DNA from: Singulisphaera sp. GP187
GTDB taxonomy: Bacteria > Planctomycetota > UBA1135 > UBA2386
Length of the DNA: 40,936 nt
Reading direction: 5' to 3'
Assembly: GCA_945871815.1 (NCBI GenBank)
Contig: CAMBXM010000015.1
Span: 1-40,936, forward strand
The notes beneath the pieces are model-generated. The model worked only from the letters and a program-made list of their open reading frames with translations, did not search any database and was not told the origin of the DNA. The translations under genes were made by a program, and so were the position numbers. Shown piece by piece: positions 8,843 through 20,064 of this stretch (within the stretch, counting starts at the first letter, position 1; the number at the start of each line of letters is the position of its first letter).

Positions 8843-9301
8843 TCAGCCGCGTTCGGGCAGGCCGCGCAGGAATCGGATCAACGCCACGGCGCCAGCGCGC
8901 GAACCGGGGTGAAAGCCGACTGCGGTCGTTCGGCTCTTGGCGTCGTCGCGGACCAGTTCTGGGCCGTAGGTCAGGGCCGCGAGTTCGGGGTCGACTTCGC
9001 GCAGGGAATCGACGATCGCACCGGCTAGTCCGGGCGCGACATCGGGTCCGACCACGATGCAATGGTGGCCGCCAGACCCAAAGAACGCCCTCTGCGCGGC
9101 CGCGAGGTCGCGGGCGATGTCGATCGCAAACCCGTGGTCCTCCAGCTGGGACAGCAGGGACTGCATCGGTCGCTCATCCCGGAGAACGGCGAGCAGGTCG
9201 AGGCGTCGGTCAGGTGGAAGGCGCACGCAGGTCGTGCATCGGCTCTGCAGTCGAGGCGAGTCAAGGTCGGTGGAGGTCTGCGCCGATGCAGCCATTGTCA
9301 T
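8843..9301 (-). CDS. Degenerate CheY-like receiver protein (start uncertain)
   Basis: About 152 residues from the ATG at 9301 (a GTG at 9226 would give 127). The body looks like a response-regulator receiver: strand LDLLAVLRDE, helix PMQSLLSQLEDHG, strand FAIDIARD, helix AAAQRAFFG, strand HHCIVVGPDV, helix LAGAIVDSLREVDPE and strand LAALTYG. The phospho-acceptor position at the end of strand 3 reads VVGPD rather than an xxD, and the acidic pair after strand 1 is weak, so it is probably a pseudo-receiver. If the ATG is right, its start codon overlaps the start of the divergent gene at 9300, which is awkward for promoters. The GTG start would leave a 73-bp spacer. It is upstream of comM on the same strand. 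Confidence 0.6.
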   Translation of the reverse strand: MTMAASAQTSTDLDSPRLQSRCTTCVRLPPDRRLDLLAVLRDERPMQSLLSQLEDHGFAIDIARDLAAAQRAFFGSGGHHCIVVGPDVAPGLAGAIVDSLREVDPELAALTYGPELVRDDAKSRTTAVGFHPGSRAGAVALIRFLRGLPERG

Positions 9302-10343
9302 GGTCGTTCGCAACTCGGTTGTTCTCGTTCTTTCTGCGGCCCTCGCATGTGCACAGACCACCTTGGTCTTGCCGTCTTCGCATGCGACGCTCGAGGGCAC
9401 GACCTCGACCAACGTCCCGTTCGGTCGCAGCACGCCGATGCGCGTGCAGCAGATCTACGATGCGATGCTGTTCTCTGCATCCGGCACGATCACACAGATC
9501 GCCTTCCGACTGGACGGCGGCAGCACCGCAACGGGCAAGCAGGTCGACTGCGAGATCCGCATGTCGACGACGCCGCTCGCGCTGGTCGCAGTGAGCTCGA
9601 CGTTTGCGGCGAATCGCGGCACCAACGAGACCGTCGTACTGCCGCGTCAGTTGCTCACACTGCCGTCGATGGCCTCGGCGCAGACGCCGTCGCCAATGCT
9701 GGCGCCGATCCCGCTCGCAGTGCCGTTCGCATACAACCCGCAGCTAGGTTCGCTCTGCATCGAGATTGTGGTCTTTGGTCAGCCCCCCGGGGGCTACACG
9801 CTCGACGCTACGTTTGTCTGCAACAGCCCTGAGGTCGCCATCGGTCCCGCCTCGTGCCAGCCGGCGACGGGTCTGCCGTTGCGGGTCGAGAGCGCCTCCG
9901 CCCAGGTGCTCTGGGGTCGCCCGTGGCTCACGCGCGCACTCGATGCTCCCCCTGGATCGCTCGTCATTCTGGCGCTCGGATCCACAGAGGTGGGGACCTG
10001 GAACGGTGCCCCATTGCCAGTCGACCTCAGCACGGCGGGTGCGCCAAGCTGCTTTGTGAGCATCGACGCGTTGCAGACCTACTTCCAGGTGGCGTTGGGC
10101 GATGGTTCGGCGACCTTCAACTTCGGGATTCCCAACGACCCGCGGCTCATCGGCGTGACGTTGCGCTACCAGGCCGGGGCCTTGCAGAATGGGCTGAATG
10201 CCCTGGGCGTCATCACCAGCCAGGCCAAGAAGGTCACGATCTGTGGGCTCGAACCAGTGGTGCGTGTCTGGTCGAGTGGCACCACGGCTACGGATGGCGT
10301 GAAGGAACTCGGTACCGCACCCGTGATCGAAGTCCGGCTGTAG
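9300..10343 (+). CDS. Secreted planctomycete-type protein with shared C-terminal beta module
   Basis: 347 residues. A signal peptide (about 1-19, ending SAALACAQ) justifies the ATG at 9300 rather than an earlier codon. The N-terminal region (about 20-200) carries the 'ATLEGTTSTNVPFGRS...RVQQIYDAMLF' and 'QIAFRLDGGSTA' pattern that I associate with hypothetical secreted proteins of Planctomycetota. From about 220 a second module follows: SLVILALGS, NGAPLPVDLS, GAPSCFVSID and IPNDPRLIGVTLRYQAG. This matches, in order, the last 110 residues of the secreted subtilase at 32110-34965. No enzyme motif is visible. The shared module may be an adhesion, sorting or carbohydrate-binding domain (inference). 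Confidence 0.8.
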   Translation: MVVRNSVVLVLSAALACAQTTLVLPSSHATLEGTTSTNVPFGRSTPMRVQQIYDAMLFSASGTITQIAFRLDGGSTATGKQVDCEIRMSTTPLALVAVSSTFAANRGTNETVVLPRQLLTLPSMASAQTPSPMLAPIPLAVPFAYNPQLGSLCIEIVVFGQPPGGYTLDATFVCNSPEVAIGPASCQPATGLPLRVESASAQVLWGRPWLTRALDAPPGSLVILALGSTEVGTWNGAPLPVDLSTAGAPSCFVSIDALQTYFQVALGDGSATFNFGIPNDPRLIGVTLRYQAGALQNGLNALGVITSQAKKVTICGLEPVVRVWSSGTTATDGVKELGTAPVIEVRL

Positions 10344-10619
10344 GACGCGGCGAGCCCCGAGCGAGCCGGGTCCGCCGCAGCCGGGCAACTCGCGCAGCGT
10401 TGCGGTCCACTACGAGAAGATCGCGGTAACGGCGCTCGGCGGTGAGGATACCAGCGTCGCGGTAGGACGGATCGTCCGCACCGTCCTGGTCGCCCAGGGA
10501 AAGGCTCGAAGTTCCGGCCGTTGCCAGCGTCCATGGCGCGCGCGGAACCCGATCTTGCGGTCGCCGTTGCCGCCGCCCCTTCGATTGCTCCGCCCCGGTC
10601 CGCCGCCCCTCGCTTCGTA
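10344..10619. other. 276-bp spacer before the macroglobulin gene
   Basis: I see no gene, clear promoter or hairpin. The macroglobulin frame remains open from about 10521, but the extra 33 residues are Ala/Pro/Arg-rich with no motif, and would place the signal peptide internally. They are treated as upstream sequence. Confidence 0.5.
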
Positions 10620-13600
10620 ATGACGTTCCTTCGCCGCCGGCTCGCGTTCTTCCCGTTCCTTTTGGTGCTCACGGCCGCAGTCGTCGCCTGGTCACTCCCT
10701 CAGGGCGAAGACCTGCTGATTCAGCGACGGTATCGCGAGGCGGTTGCGGCGCTGGAGGCCGCACTGCCCCTCTCTGCGGTGGGGGAGCAGGACCGCGTGC
10801 TGCTGCTCTTGGGTGAGGCGCAGTGGCTTGCTGGCGACCGGAAGGCGGCAACCGAGACCTTGCAGCGACTTCTGCAAGAGCAAGCAGGTTCAGGCTACGT
10901 GCCGCATGCACGCTATCTGCTGGCCAAGGTACACGAGGGCGATGGCAATCTGCGAATGGCGGCGCAGATCTATCGCGACGAGAGCGAGCGACTGACTGGG
11001 TTCCTGCGCAAGGAAGAGGTCGCCAAGGTCTACCTCGAGCTCGCCGACAAGGCTGCGAGCCAGGACCCGCCGGACAACGGTCGCGTGGTGACCTTCTGCG
11101 ACCTTGCGCTCGATCTTGGCTTGCGGCCCGAACGGGCGCGCGGCATCGAACTACGGGCGGCCGAAGCCGCGCTTGCCGGCGGTGCGCATGCAGAATCGGT
11201 GAGGCGCCTAGGACCTCTGGTCGAACTCCTGTCCATCGATGGTGGTAAGCGCAAGGCCATGCTGCTGCTCGGTCGCGCTCGACTCGCGGGTGGCGAACGG
11301 ACCGCAGCCCGAGCTGTGCTCCGCGACCTCATCGCGCTCGGCAAGGACGCACCCGAGGCGGGGGACGCTGCCTACGAAGTGGCTCTGACCTTTGGCGTAC
11401 CGCAGCCACCGGCGGCGCAACTCGATCGTGCGGTTCAGGCGCTCGAGGACCTTCGCCGCGATTGGCCGGCGCACCAGAAGGCGCGAGTCGCTCAGTACCT
11501 CGCCGCCCAGTGCTACCAGGGTGTTGGCCGCGCCGACGACGCGCTGCGCCTGCTGGCGGCGTTCCTCGAGGCGGAGGCCGGCAAGGGCGGGGAGGAGATC
11601 CCAGCAGCCCGAGCGCTGCGGGGCGACGTGCTCGCGCGCCAAGGCAAGACCGATCTCGCGATTGCTGCATGGCGCGAGTACCTGGCGCAGCATCCCGCGC
11701 ATGCCGATTGGGAGCGCGTGCAGCGCGCAATCGTCGACGCCGAGTGGACGCTCGCCAAGCGCGCCTTCGACGACGGCAAGTCCTTCTACGGAGCCGCGCG
11801 CGAGCGGCTCGATGCGTTTGCCCGCGCCTACCCGCTCGACCACCGCAACCCGTGGATCCTCCTGCTGCGCGGCTCGATGTGCATGCAAGAAGAGAGCTAC
11901 GAGGCTGCGCGTGCCGAGTTTGCCCGCTGTGTCAGCAAGTACCCAGGTCGCGAGGAGAGCTCGAGTGCACAGTTGACGATCGGCGAGATCTTCGAGACCA
12001 AGACCTTTGACTACGAGAAGGCACTCGAGGCCTATCGCGCGGTGACGTGGGGCAGCGCCGCCGCCGTCGCGCAGGAGCGCGTCGCACGACTGACGCAGAC
12101 GACGGTTCGCGTTCGCACGCCGCGTGTGTTCCGCACCGACGAGCAGCCGGGGTTCGTGCTGACGTCGCGCAACGTCGAGTCGGTGCGCGTTCGCGTGTTC
12201 CGGCTCGATCTCGAAGACTACTTCCGGGCGACGCATCAGGCCGCCAACGTGCATGAACTCGACATCGAGGTGATCGCCGCTGACCTGACGTTTGACAGCG
12301 CGGTCGCTGGCTACGTTCGCTATTGCGAGACCGAGCGCACGGTGTCGCTGCCGCTCAAGGAGCCCGGCGCGTACGTCGTCAAGGTCGACGACAAACGCTA
12401 CGAGGCGACGACCATGGTGCTGGTGAGCGACCTCGCGCTGATCACGAAGTCGAGCCGCCACGAGTTCCTCGTGATGACTCAGAACACGAAGGAGAACCGC
12501 ATCGAGGCTGGGGTGAAGGTCGTTCTGGGCGACGCCGAAAAGGTGCTGGCCGAAGGCGTGACGGATGCTCAGGGCTTCTTTCGCTTCCGCGGCAACGAAC
12601 TGAAGAACTGCGACTCGCTACGCGTGTTTGCCGTCGCCGCCGGCGGCTCAGGTGCGAGCTCGCTCGATCTGTCCGGCATGGGCTATTCCGCGGGCCTGCT
12701 GCCGCGGGGCTACCTGACGACGGACCGGCCGCTGTACCAGCCCGGCCATCGTGTTCACGGCAAGGGCGTCGTGCGCGAGGTTCACGATGGCATCTATGCG
12801 TTGCCGCAGGCGAGCGGTTACGCCGTGCAGGTGCTGTCGCCGAGCGGTCAAGTCGTGATGTTGCGCGATGTAGCGTTCTCGCCATTTGGCACCTTCGATT
12901 TCGATCTCGATCTCGATGCCGAGGCCGAACTCGGCGAATGGCGCATCACGGTCGGCCTTGCCAAGCGTTCCGATCACCAATGGCAGACGACGTTCCACGT
13001 CGGTCGCTACGAGCGCCCACGGTTGCAACTGACCATCGAGGTGGCCGAATCTGTGGTCTACCGAGGCGAGCACATCCGCGGCACGCTACGCGCGCAGTGG
13101 TTCTATGGGCAGCCGGCCCAGGGTCGCGACGTCGTCGTGCGTCTGCAAATGCCTGACGGCAGTGTCATGGAGCGTCGAGGCACCACCAACGCCGCCGGCG
13201 AAGTGCCCTTCGAACTGCCGACCGAGGACTTCGCCGAAGAGGCCATGGCGGTGCTCGCGGCCGAGATGCCTGCGGACGGCGTGGGTTCTGGCTTGGCGGT
13301 GCCGATCGCGACCAGCGAACTCGACATCGGAGTCACCACACCGCAGCCGGTCTACCTTGCCGGGGAGCCGTTCGAAGTCTCGGTTGTCGCCAAGGACCGT
13401 TCGGGCAAGCCGCTCCAACGCGAACTGACGGCTGTGTTGCTCGCGCTCGAGACCGATCCGCGCAACGGCACCGTGGCCGAACGCGAACTCGAGCGCCGCA
13501 CCGTGCGCACCACTGCCGATGGCGCGGCGAAGACGACTTTCACTGCCGCCAAGGGTGGCCAGATCCGTGTTCGCGTTCAGGCCATCGATCGCTTCGCGGT

Positions 13601-16600
13601 CCCGGTCAGCAGCGAAGTGCAACTGACCATCAGTGGCGACGATGATGCGCAGCGTCTGCGTCTCCTCTGCGGTCGCGAGACTTTCAAGGTCGGCGAGAAG
13701 GCCGCAGTGCGCCTGGTCAATCGTGCTGGCGCGCGCCTCGCACTGTTGACTTGGCAAGGCGATGGCATCTTGGCCTGCGAAACTCGGGTAGTGCCGTCGG
13801 GTGAGTCGACGATCGAGATGCTGTTGCAGCCGGAGCATGCACCGAATTTTGCCTTCGCCGTGGCCATGGTTGATGGTGAGCAGTTGCACACTGCCGAACG
13901 GCCGTTTCTGGTGCAACGTGACCTGACGATCGAGCTCGAGGCACCAGCAGTGGCGGCCCCAGGTGGCAAGGTCGACCTAGTGGTGCGGGTGCGCGATCCG
14001 CAGGGTCGTCCGCTGCGCGCCGAGATCTCGGTGGCGATGGTCGATGACGCGCTGTTGGCGCTGCACGGCGACAAGGCGCCGCCGATCGGCGCCTACTTCT
14101 ACGGGCAAATGCGCGAGACTGCGTTCCGCACGCAGTCGAGTTGCACGTGGTCGTATGACGGCATCACCCGCGCCGTAGATGAGGCGCTGCTGAGCGAAGA
14201 CGCGCGGCGGGCGCTGCCTGCCGCCGAGGCTCCGACCAGCGTGGCCCTGAGCAAGTCGAGTGACGGGCTGTTCGGGCTCCTGCCCGGGCAGGATGTGGCT
14301 GCGGGTGCCACCGCGTTTGACAGCAAAGAGTGGAATCTAGCCGTTGCCTTCGGCGGCGGTACTGGGTCTCTGAGTGCCCAGGAGCGCGAGAAGTTGGCAT
14401 ACAAGTTGGGGAGCGGCGCTGGCGCGCAAGACGAAGCCAGCAGAGCGCGTGGTTATGCCAGCTTCGCCGGTCGAGGTGTTCGCAGCGTCGTCGCTGGGTT
14501 GCCCTTCGATCTCGGTGCCGGTGGCTTTGACGACCGCATGGTCACCGACCTCCACGTCGGCCCGACGCTGGGATTGGTGTTCGCCGGCGAAACTCCGGTT
14601 GGCGGCGTGCGCGTAGACTTTCGTGAGACGGGTGTTTGGCTCGCGTCTTTGACCACGGGCGACGACGGGACTGCGCGCGCGACCATCGTCGTGCCGCACA
14701 GCACCACATCCTGGCGTCTGCAAGCGCGTGCCGTTACCGCGGATAGCTGGGTCGGCGAAGGGCGCGGCCAATTGCGCTCGCAGCGCGATGTCCAGGTTGA
14801 CATCCAGGGTCCGCCGGTCTTGACCGAAGGCGATGAGGTCGCATTCAGCGCGCGCGTACACAACCTTGGCGCCGAGCGCAGTAGCGGGTCGATGAAGTTC
14901 CGGCGCACGATGGGCGAGAAGACCTTCGAAGACGAGCGGGCAATCGAGCTCTCAGCGGGTGGCGAGTTGACGGTCGAGTACCCGTTTGTCGCGGCCACGG
15001 CCGGCGCTGTCGAGTTGGAAGCGGGCGCCGCGTTGGGCGCTGCTGTCGATGCACTGAAGCGATCGATCCTCGTGCAGCCGTTTGGGGTCGAGGTCGTCGA
15101 GGGGCGCTCTGGCAGCACGCGCGACCGCGCGGCACTCGATCTGTCGCTGCCAGCTGATGGCGAATTCGCCTGGATGCGGATGGTGGTGGAGGTCGGGCCC
15201 GATCGAGGCCGCGACCTGCTGCGGGCTGCGATCGGCGGCGGCTACCAGTTGCGCAACTGCGTGCAGGTCGAGTCGACTGTCCTCGCCCGCAGTAGTCGCG
15301 GCCTGTCGGCGTTGCTGGTACTCGACTACCTCGAGCACACGAGCGCACTGCTGCCGCTCGATCGCGAACAGCTGCTGGCCCAGGCCAACGCCGCACTGCA
15401 AGGGCTGATCGGCGCCCAGCTGGCGGACGGCAGCTTCTCCTGGGTCGGCAAACGCAGCCAGGACCTGCGCAGTACGAGCCAGGCGCTGCGATTTCTGTCG
15501 GCATGCGTACGGCGCGGTCTTGGGAATGCCGAGTCGCCACGCAATCGCGCTGCCGAAGCGCTGCTGCAGGCCTCGCGAAGCGCCGGCAACGATCAGCGGG
15601 CTGACCTGATGTGGGCCTTGGCCGTCGACGGCCGCGCCCGATTCGAGGCGCTCAACGCGTTGCATCGGACGCGCAACTCGCTCGGCGCCGACGGCCTCGC
15701 TCGGTTGGCGCTCGCTTGGCAGGCATTCGGGCGTGCCGAGCTCGCCAACGAGGTCCTCGTGGCGCTGCAGAAGGCTATGCCGCCGACGCTGTTCCAGCAG
15801 CTCTCGACCGAGACCGTGGCCCTCGCGGCGCGTGCGCTGCTGACTGCCGATCCGCGCGATGGGCTCGGTGTTGCGGCGGCAGCGGCTGCGAGTTCGTCGC
15901 GGTGCGGTGCGGGATGGTCGACGCCGGAAGCGACGACCGCGGCGATCGCGCTGGCCGCGATGCAACAGCGCGAGGGTGCGGGGGCCGCGCGGGCTACCGA
16001 AGTGACCGTGGTGGTCAACGGCCGCGAGTTGGCGACGACGCCGAAGTCCGCGCAAGGTCTCGGCAGCGTGCTGGTCGTCCCGAGCGAGTGGCTGCAGGCT
16101 CGCGGCAACGCGGTGCAGATCCAAGTCGCCGGCGGCGGCGAGGCGTTCTACTCGATCACGCTGGTGGGCTTCCGCAAGGGCTTTGACGACAAGGTCGCCA
16201 ATGACTCGCGCGTGCACCTGCAGCGCACCTACCTCGCGGCGCCGCGTCGGTTTGCCGGCCGCGATGTGCCATCTGGCTTCAGTGTGGTGCAAGGTCAGGG
16301 CTACCGGTCCTTCACCAATGAGGTGTCGCGCCTCCGCGTGGGCGAGTCAGCGCTGGCGCAGACCCACTTCGCGGTGCACGACCAAGCGCTGGCGCTCCGC
16401 GGTTCGCCGCTGGTGCTCGAAGAGCCGCTTCCTGCGGGCTGTTCGGTGCCGCGCGACTCGATCCAGGGTCCATTCGACTACGTCGAGGTGCAGCCCGATC
16501 GACTCGTTTTCTACTTCCGCGAAGGCGTCAATCTAGGCGTTGTCAGCTACCAACTGCAGGCTCGGTTTGCGGGCTCGTTCCGGGCGCTGCCGTCTTTGGT

Positions 16601-18503
16601 CTACGGCGCCATGCGCCCCGAGTTGCGGTCCTTCGGCAAGGTCTCGACGCTCAGGATCGATGGCAGCCAGCAGGGGGAGCCCGAGGCCTACCGGTTGACG
16701 CCGGATGAGCGCTTCTACCTTGGCAGGTCCGAGTTCGAGGCCGCCGAGAAGGCGACGGGCCAGGAGCGCCAGCGCGCGAGCACCGCCGCGCAAGAGCACT
16801 TGGCGGCACTGCTGAGCGAATGGCAGAAGACTGAGTACCGCCTCCGGGACGACGTCGCCACTGAGGTCGCGCGCATGATGCTCTACTTGGGTATCGAGCG
16901 CGGCGAACAGAAGCAGGTCGTCGAGTACTTCGAGCAACTGAAGGACCGTCAGCCGGATCTCGTGATTCCGTTCGACAAGATCCTCGCAGTGGGGCGCAGC
17001 TACTTTGATCTCGGCGAGTTCGAGGCGGCGTTGCTGGTGTTCCGCGGCACGGTCGAATCCTCGTTCTTGAAGGACGCGGCGGTAGCAACCACGTTGAGCG
17101 AACGCGGCGAGCACAGGGCCTCGTCGAAGTTCCTGGAACAGTTGCTACTCGCCTATCCGGACCTGCCGACCATGCGGACTCTCCGCTACAGCATCGCGCA
17201 GCAACTTGCCGCCATGGCGGCCGAGGCGGATCCTCTGGTCGCAGTGGATGAGCGCATGGGCTCCATCCAGGAGCTGCGCCAACGGTCCTTGCAGCAGTTC
17301 CGTGAGTTCTTGATTCTCTATCCTGAGGACCCGCTGGCCGAAGAAGTGTCCTTCGCCTGGGCTACGACGCTGCTCGAAGGCGGAGACCTAAAGGGTGCGC
17401 TGGCAGTGGCCGAAGCCGGGCTGCAGCGCTATCCGGACAGCAGCTTCCAAGACGAACTGCTCTACACCGTCGGCTACGCGCAGTTCGCTCTCGGGCAGCA
17501 TGACGCGGCATTTGCCGCATTGGAGCGCGTCGCCACCGAGTCCTTCGCTATGGCGACGGGCGGCAAGAGTGAGAGCGAAAGCAAGTGGCATGCGGTCTAC
17601 CTCCAGGGGCAGATCTGGCACGCGCGCGGCGAGCCCGAGAAGGCACTCGTGGCCTACGACCAAGTGAAGGACCGTTTCAGCGACGCGGTGGAAGCGAGTG
17701 ACTACTTCCGCCACAAGGTGCTGACGATCGACGAGGCCACGACGTTTGCGACCGACGTGTCAGCAGAACTGGCGATCAAGTTCCGCAACATCGCGCGGGC
17801 GCAGGTGCAGGTGTTCCGCGTCGACCTGATGCGGCTTTACTTGTTGGAGAAGTCGCTGAACGACATCCGCGGCATCCAGCTTCATGGCATCAAGCCGCTG
17901 CTGAGTCTGGAAATCGATCTCGGCTCCGGGCGCGACTACAAGGACGCGATCCGCAAGGTTCCGCTCGATGTCAAAGAGCCGGGCGCCTACCTCTGTGTCG
18001 TGCGCGGCGGCGACGTGATCGCTACCGGTATGGTGCTGAAGAGCGACCTTCGCATCGAGGCACAGGAGCAGTTCGCTGAGGGCCGTATGCGTGTGAACGT
18101 CCGCCGTGGGGATGCCTACGTCCATGGCGCGCACGTGAAGATGGTCGGCAGCGGCGACGGTCGGTTCCGCAGTGGGGACAGCGATCTCCGCGGCGTGTTT
18201 GCTGGCGACGGTCTCGTTGGCACGGCGACAGTGCTCGTGGCGCAGGGCGAGAACTACGCGTTCTACCGTGGCTCGGGCGTGCACCAGGCAACCCGGATCC
18301 GCGAGCCGCAGCGGCAACAGGAGTCGGAGCTTGGAGAGGGTCGCGTTGAGCAAGGGCAGGCGGCTGGCCTGCTGCCATTGTTCGATGCGCTTGACAACAA
18401 CCTGAATCTCAACGCTTCGAACCGCGGCAGTCAGGTGCTGTGGTTGAAGAACGAGGTCATGAACAAGAAACAGAAGGGCGTCGAGGTGTATCGCACGAAG
18501 TGA
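10620..18503 (+). CDS. Giant secreted alpha-2-macroglobulin-like protein with TPR/MG modules at both ends
   Basis: 2,627 residues from the ATG at 10620, chosen because a signal peptide or anchor (MTFLRRRLAFFPFLLVLTAA) begins there; the frame stays open upstream to about 10521. Order: TPR-like helices (about 35-490); an MG-type beta module (about 500-660) with VRVRVFRLDLEDYF and LKEPGAYVVKV; an MG2 domain with TTDRPLYQPGH (about 700); further MG domains; the A2M domain (about 1310-1400) with FRETGVWLASL and LTEGDEVAFSARVHN; an alpha-alpha toroid-like region (about 1540-1800); a receptor-like beta domain to about 2020; a second TPR block (about 2030-2370); and a second copy of the MG module (about 2375-2600). 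The usual thioester CxEQ is NCVQVE at C1547-V-Q-V, so the Gln is out of register. Bacterial macroglobulins guard the periplasm against proteases. Confidence 0.88.
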   Translation: MTFLRRRLAFFPFLLVLTAAVVAWSLPQGEDLLIQRRYREAVAALEAALPLSAVGEQDRVLLLLGEAQWLAGDRKAATETLQRLLQEQAGSGYVPHARYLLAKVHEGDGNLRMAAQIYRDESERLTGFLRKEEVAKVYLELADKAASQDPPDNGRVVTFCDLALDLGLRPERARGIELRAAEAALAGGAHAESVRRLGPLVELLSIDGGKRKAMLLLGRARLAGGERTAARAVLRDLIALGKDAPEAGDAAYEVALTFGVPQPPAAQLDRAVQALEDLRRDWPAHQKARVAQYLAAQCYQGVGRADDALRLLAAFLEAEAGKGGEEIPAARALRGDVLARQGKTDLAIAAWREYLAQHPAHADWERVQRAIVDAEWTLAKRAFDDGKSFYGAARERLDAFARAYPLDHRNPWILLLRGSMCMQEESYEAARAEFARCVSKYPGREESSSAQLTIGEIFETKTFDYEKALEAYRAVTWGSAAAVAQERVARLTQTTVRVRTPRVFRTDEQPGFVLTSRNVESVRVRVFRLDLEDYFRATHQAANVHELDIEVIAADLTFDSAVAGYVRYCETERTVSLPLKEPGAYVVKVDDKRYEATTMVLVSDLALITKSSRHEFLVMTQNTKENRIEAGVKVVLGDAEKVLAEGVTDAQGFFRFRGNELKNCDSLRVFAVAAGGSGASSLDLSGMGYSAGLLPRGYLTTDRPLYQPGHRVHGKGVVREVHDGIYALPQASGYAVQVLSPSGQVVMLRDVAFSPFGTFDFDLDLDAEAELGEWRITVGLAKRSDHQWQTTFHVGRYERPRLQLTIEVAESVVYRGEHIRGTLRAQWFYGQPAQGRDVVVRLQMPDGSVMERRGTTNAAGEVPFELPTEDFAEEAMAVLAAEMPADGVGSGLAVPIATSELDIGVTTPQPVYLAGEPFEVSVVAKDRSGKPLQRELTAVLLALETDPRNGTVAERELERRTVRTTADGAAKTTFTAAKGGQIRVRVQAIDRFAVPVSSEVQLTISGDDDAQRLRLLCGRETFKVGEKAAVRLVNRAGARLALLTWQGDGILACETRVVPSGESTIEMLLQPEHAPNFAFAVAMVDGEQLHTAERPFLVQRDLTIELEAPAVAAPGGKVDLVVRVRDPQGRPLRAEISVAMVDDALLALHGDKAPPIGAYFYGQMRETAFRTQSSCTWSYDGITRAVDEALLSEDARRALPAAEAPTSVALSKSSDGLFGLLPGQDVAAGATAFDSKEWNLAVAFGGGTGSLSAQEREKLAYKLGSGAGAQDEASRARGYASFAGRGVRSVVAGLPFDLGAGGFDDRMVTDLHVGPTLGLVFAGETPVGGVRVDFRETGVWLASLTTGDDGTARATIVVPHSTTSWRLQARAVTADSWVGEGRGQLRSQRDVQVDIQGPPVLTEGDEVAFSARVHNLGAERSSGSMKFRRTMGEKTFEDERAIELSAGGELTVEYPFVAATAGAVELEAGAALGAAVDALKRSILVQPFGVEVVEGRSGSTRDRAALDLSLPADGEFAWMRMVVEVGPDRGRDLLRAAIGGGYQLRNCVQVESTVLARSSRGLSALLVLDYLEHTSALLPLDREQLLAQANAALQGLIGAQLADGSFSWVGKRSQDLRSTSQALRFLSACVRRGLGNAESPRNRAAEALLQASRSAGNDQRADLMWALAVDGRARFEALNALHRTRNSLGADGLARLALAWQAFGRAELANEVLVALQKAMPPTLFQQLSTETVALAARALLTADPRDGLGVAAAAAASSSRCGAGWSTPEATTAAIALAAMQQREGAGAARATEVTVVVNGRELATTPKSAQGLGSVLVVPSEWLQARGNAVQIQVAGGGEAFYSITLVGFRKGFDDKVANDSRVHLQRTYLAAPRRFAGRDVPSGFSVVQGQGYRSFTNEVSRLRVGESALAQTHFAVHDQALALRGSPLVLEEPLPAGCSVPRDSIQGPFDYVEVQPDRLVFYFREGVNLGVVSYQLQARFAGSFRALPSLVYGAMRPELRSFGKVSTLRIDGSQQGEPEAYRLTPDERFYLGRSEFEAAEKATGQERQRASTAAQEHLAALLSEWQKTEYRLRDDVATEVARMMLYLGIERGEQKQVVEYFEQLKDRQPDLVIPFDKILAVGRSYFDLGEFEAALLVFRGTVESSFLKDAAVATTLSERGEHRASSKFLEQLLLAYPDLPTMRTLRYSIAQQLAAMAAEADPLVAVDERMGSIQELRQRSLQQFREFLILYPEDPLAEEVSFAWATTLLEGGDLKGALAVAEAGLQRYPDSSFQDELLYTVGYAQFALGQHDAAFAALERVATESFAMATGGKSESESKWHAVYLQGQIWHARGEPEKALVAYDQVKDRFSDAVEASDYFRHKVLTIDEATTFATDVSAELAIKFRNIARAQVQVFRVDLMRLYLLEKSLNDIRGIQLHGIKPLLSLEIDLGSGRDYKDAIRKVPLDVKEPGAYLCVVRGGDVIATGMVLKSDLRIEAQEQFAEGRMRVNVRRGDAYVHGAHVKMVGSGDGRFRSGDSDLRGVFAGDGLVGTATVLVAQGENYAFYRGSGVHQATRIREPQRQQESELGEGRVEQGQAAGLLPLFDALDNNLNLNASNRGSQVLWLKNEVMNKKQKGVEVYRTK

Positions 18504-18587
18504 GCTTGGCCAGGGCCGCAGACGAGCCGCACGCACAGCATCCGGCCGCAGCGACTTTGGGACCTCGATGGCGCGAGTGGGGCTGGC

Positions 18588-20003
<1,416 letters not shown>

Positions 20004-20010
20004 CTGTAGA

Positions 20011-20018
20011 TCCACCTC
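20011..20018 (-). promoter_or_regulatory. Strong Shine-Dalgarno GAGGTGGA for gnd
   Basis: Read on the minus strand, GAGGTGGA ends 7 nt before the ATG at 20003. It decides the start against the in-frame GTG at 20015, which it covers. It is one of few good Shine-Dalgarno sites in the window. Confidence 0.65.
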
Positions 20019-20064
20019 GGGTGCCAGAATCTAGCGAACCCAGAGGCGGATACCGAACGGCGAA

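Noticed and set aside
7647-8912. 421-codon open frame on the plus strand
   Set aside because: Antisense to comM, whose Walker and NPCPCG motifs are all on the minus strand.
10521-10619. Upstream extension of the macroglobulin frame as the true N terminus
   Set aside because: It would bury the signal peptide 33 residues in; no motif or ribosome-binding site supports it.
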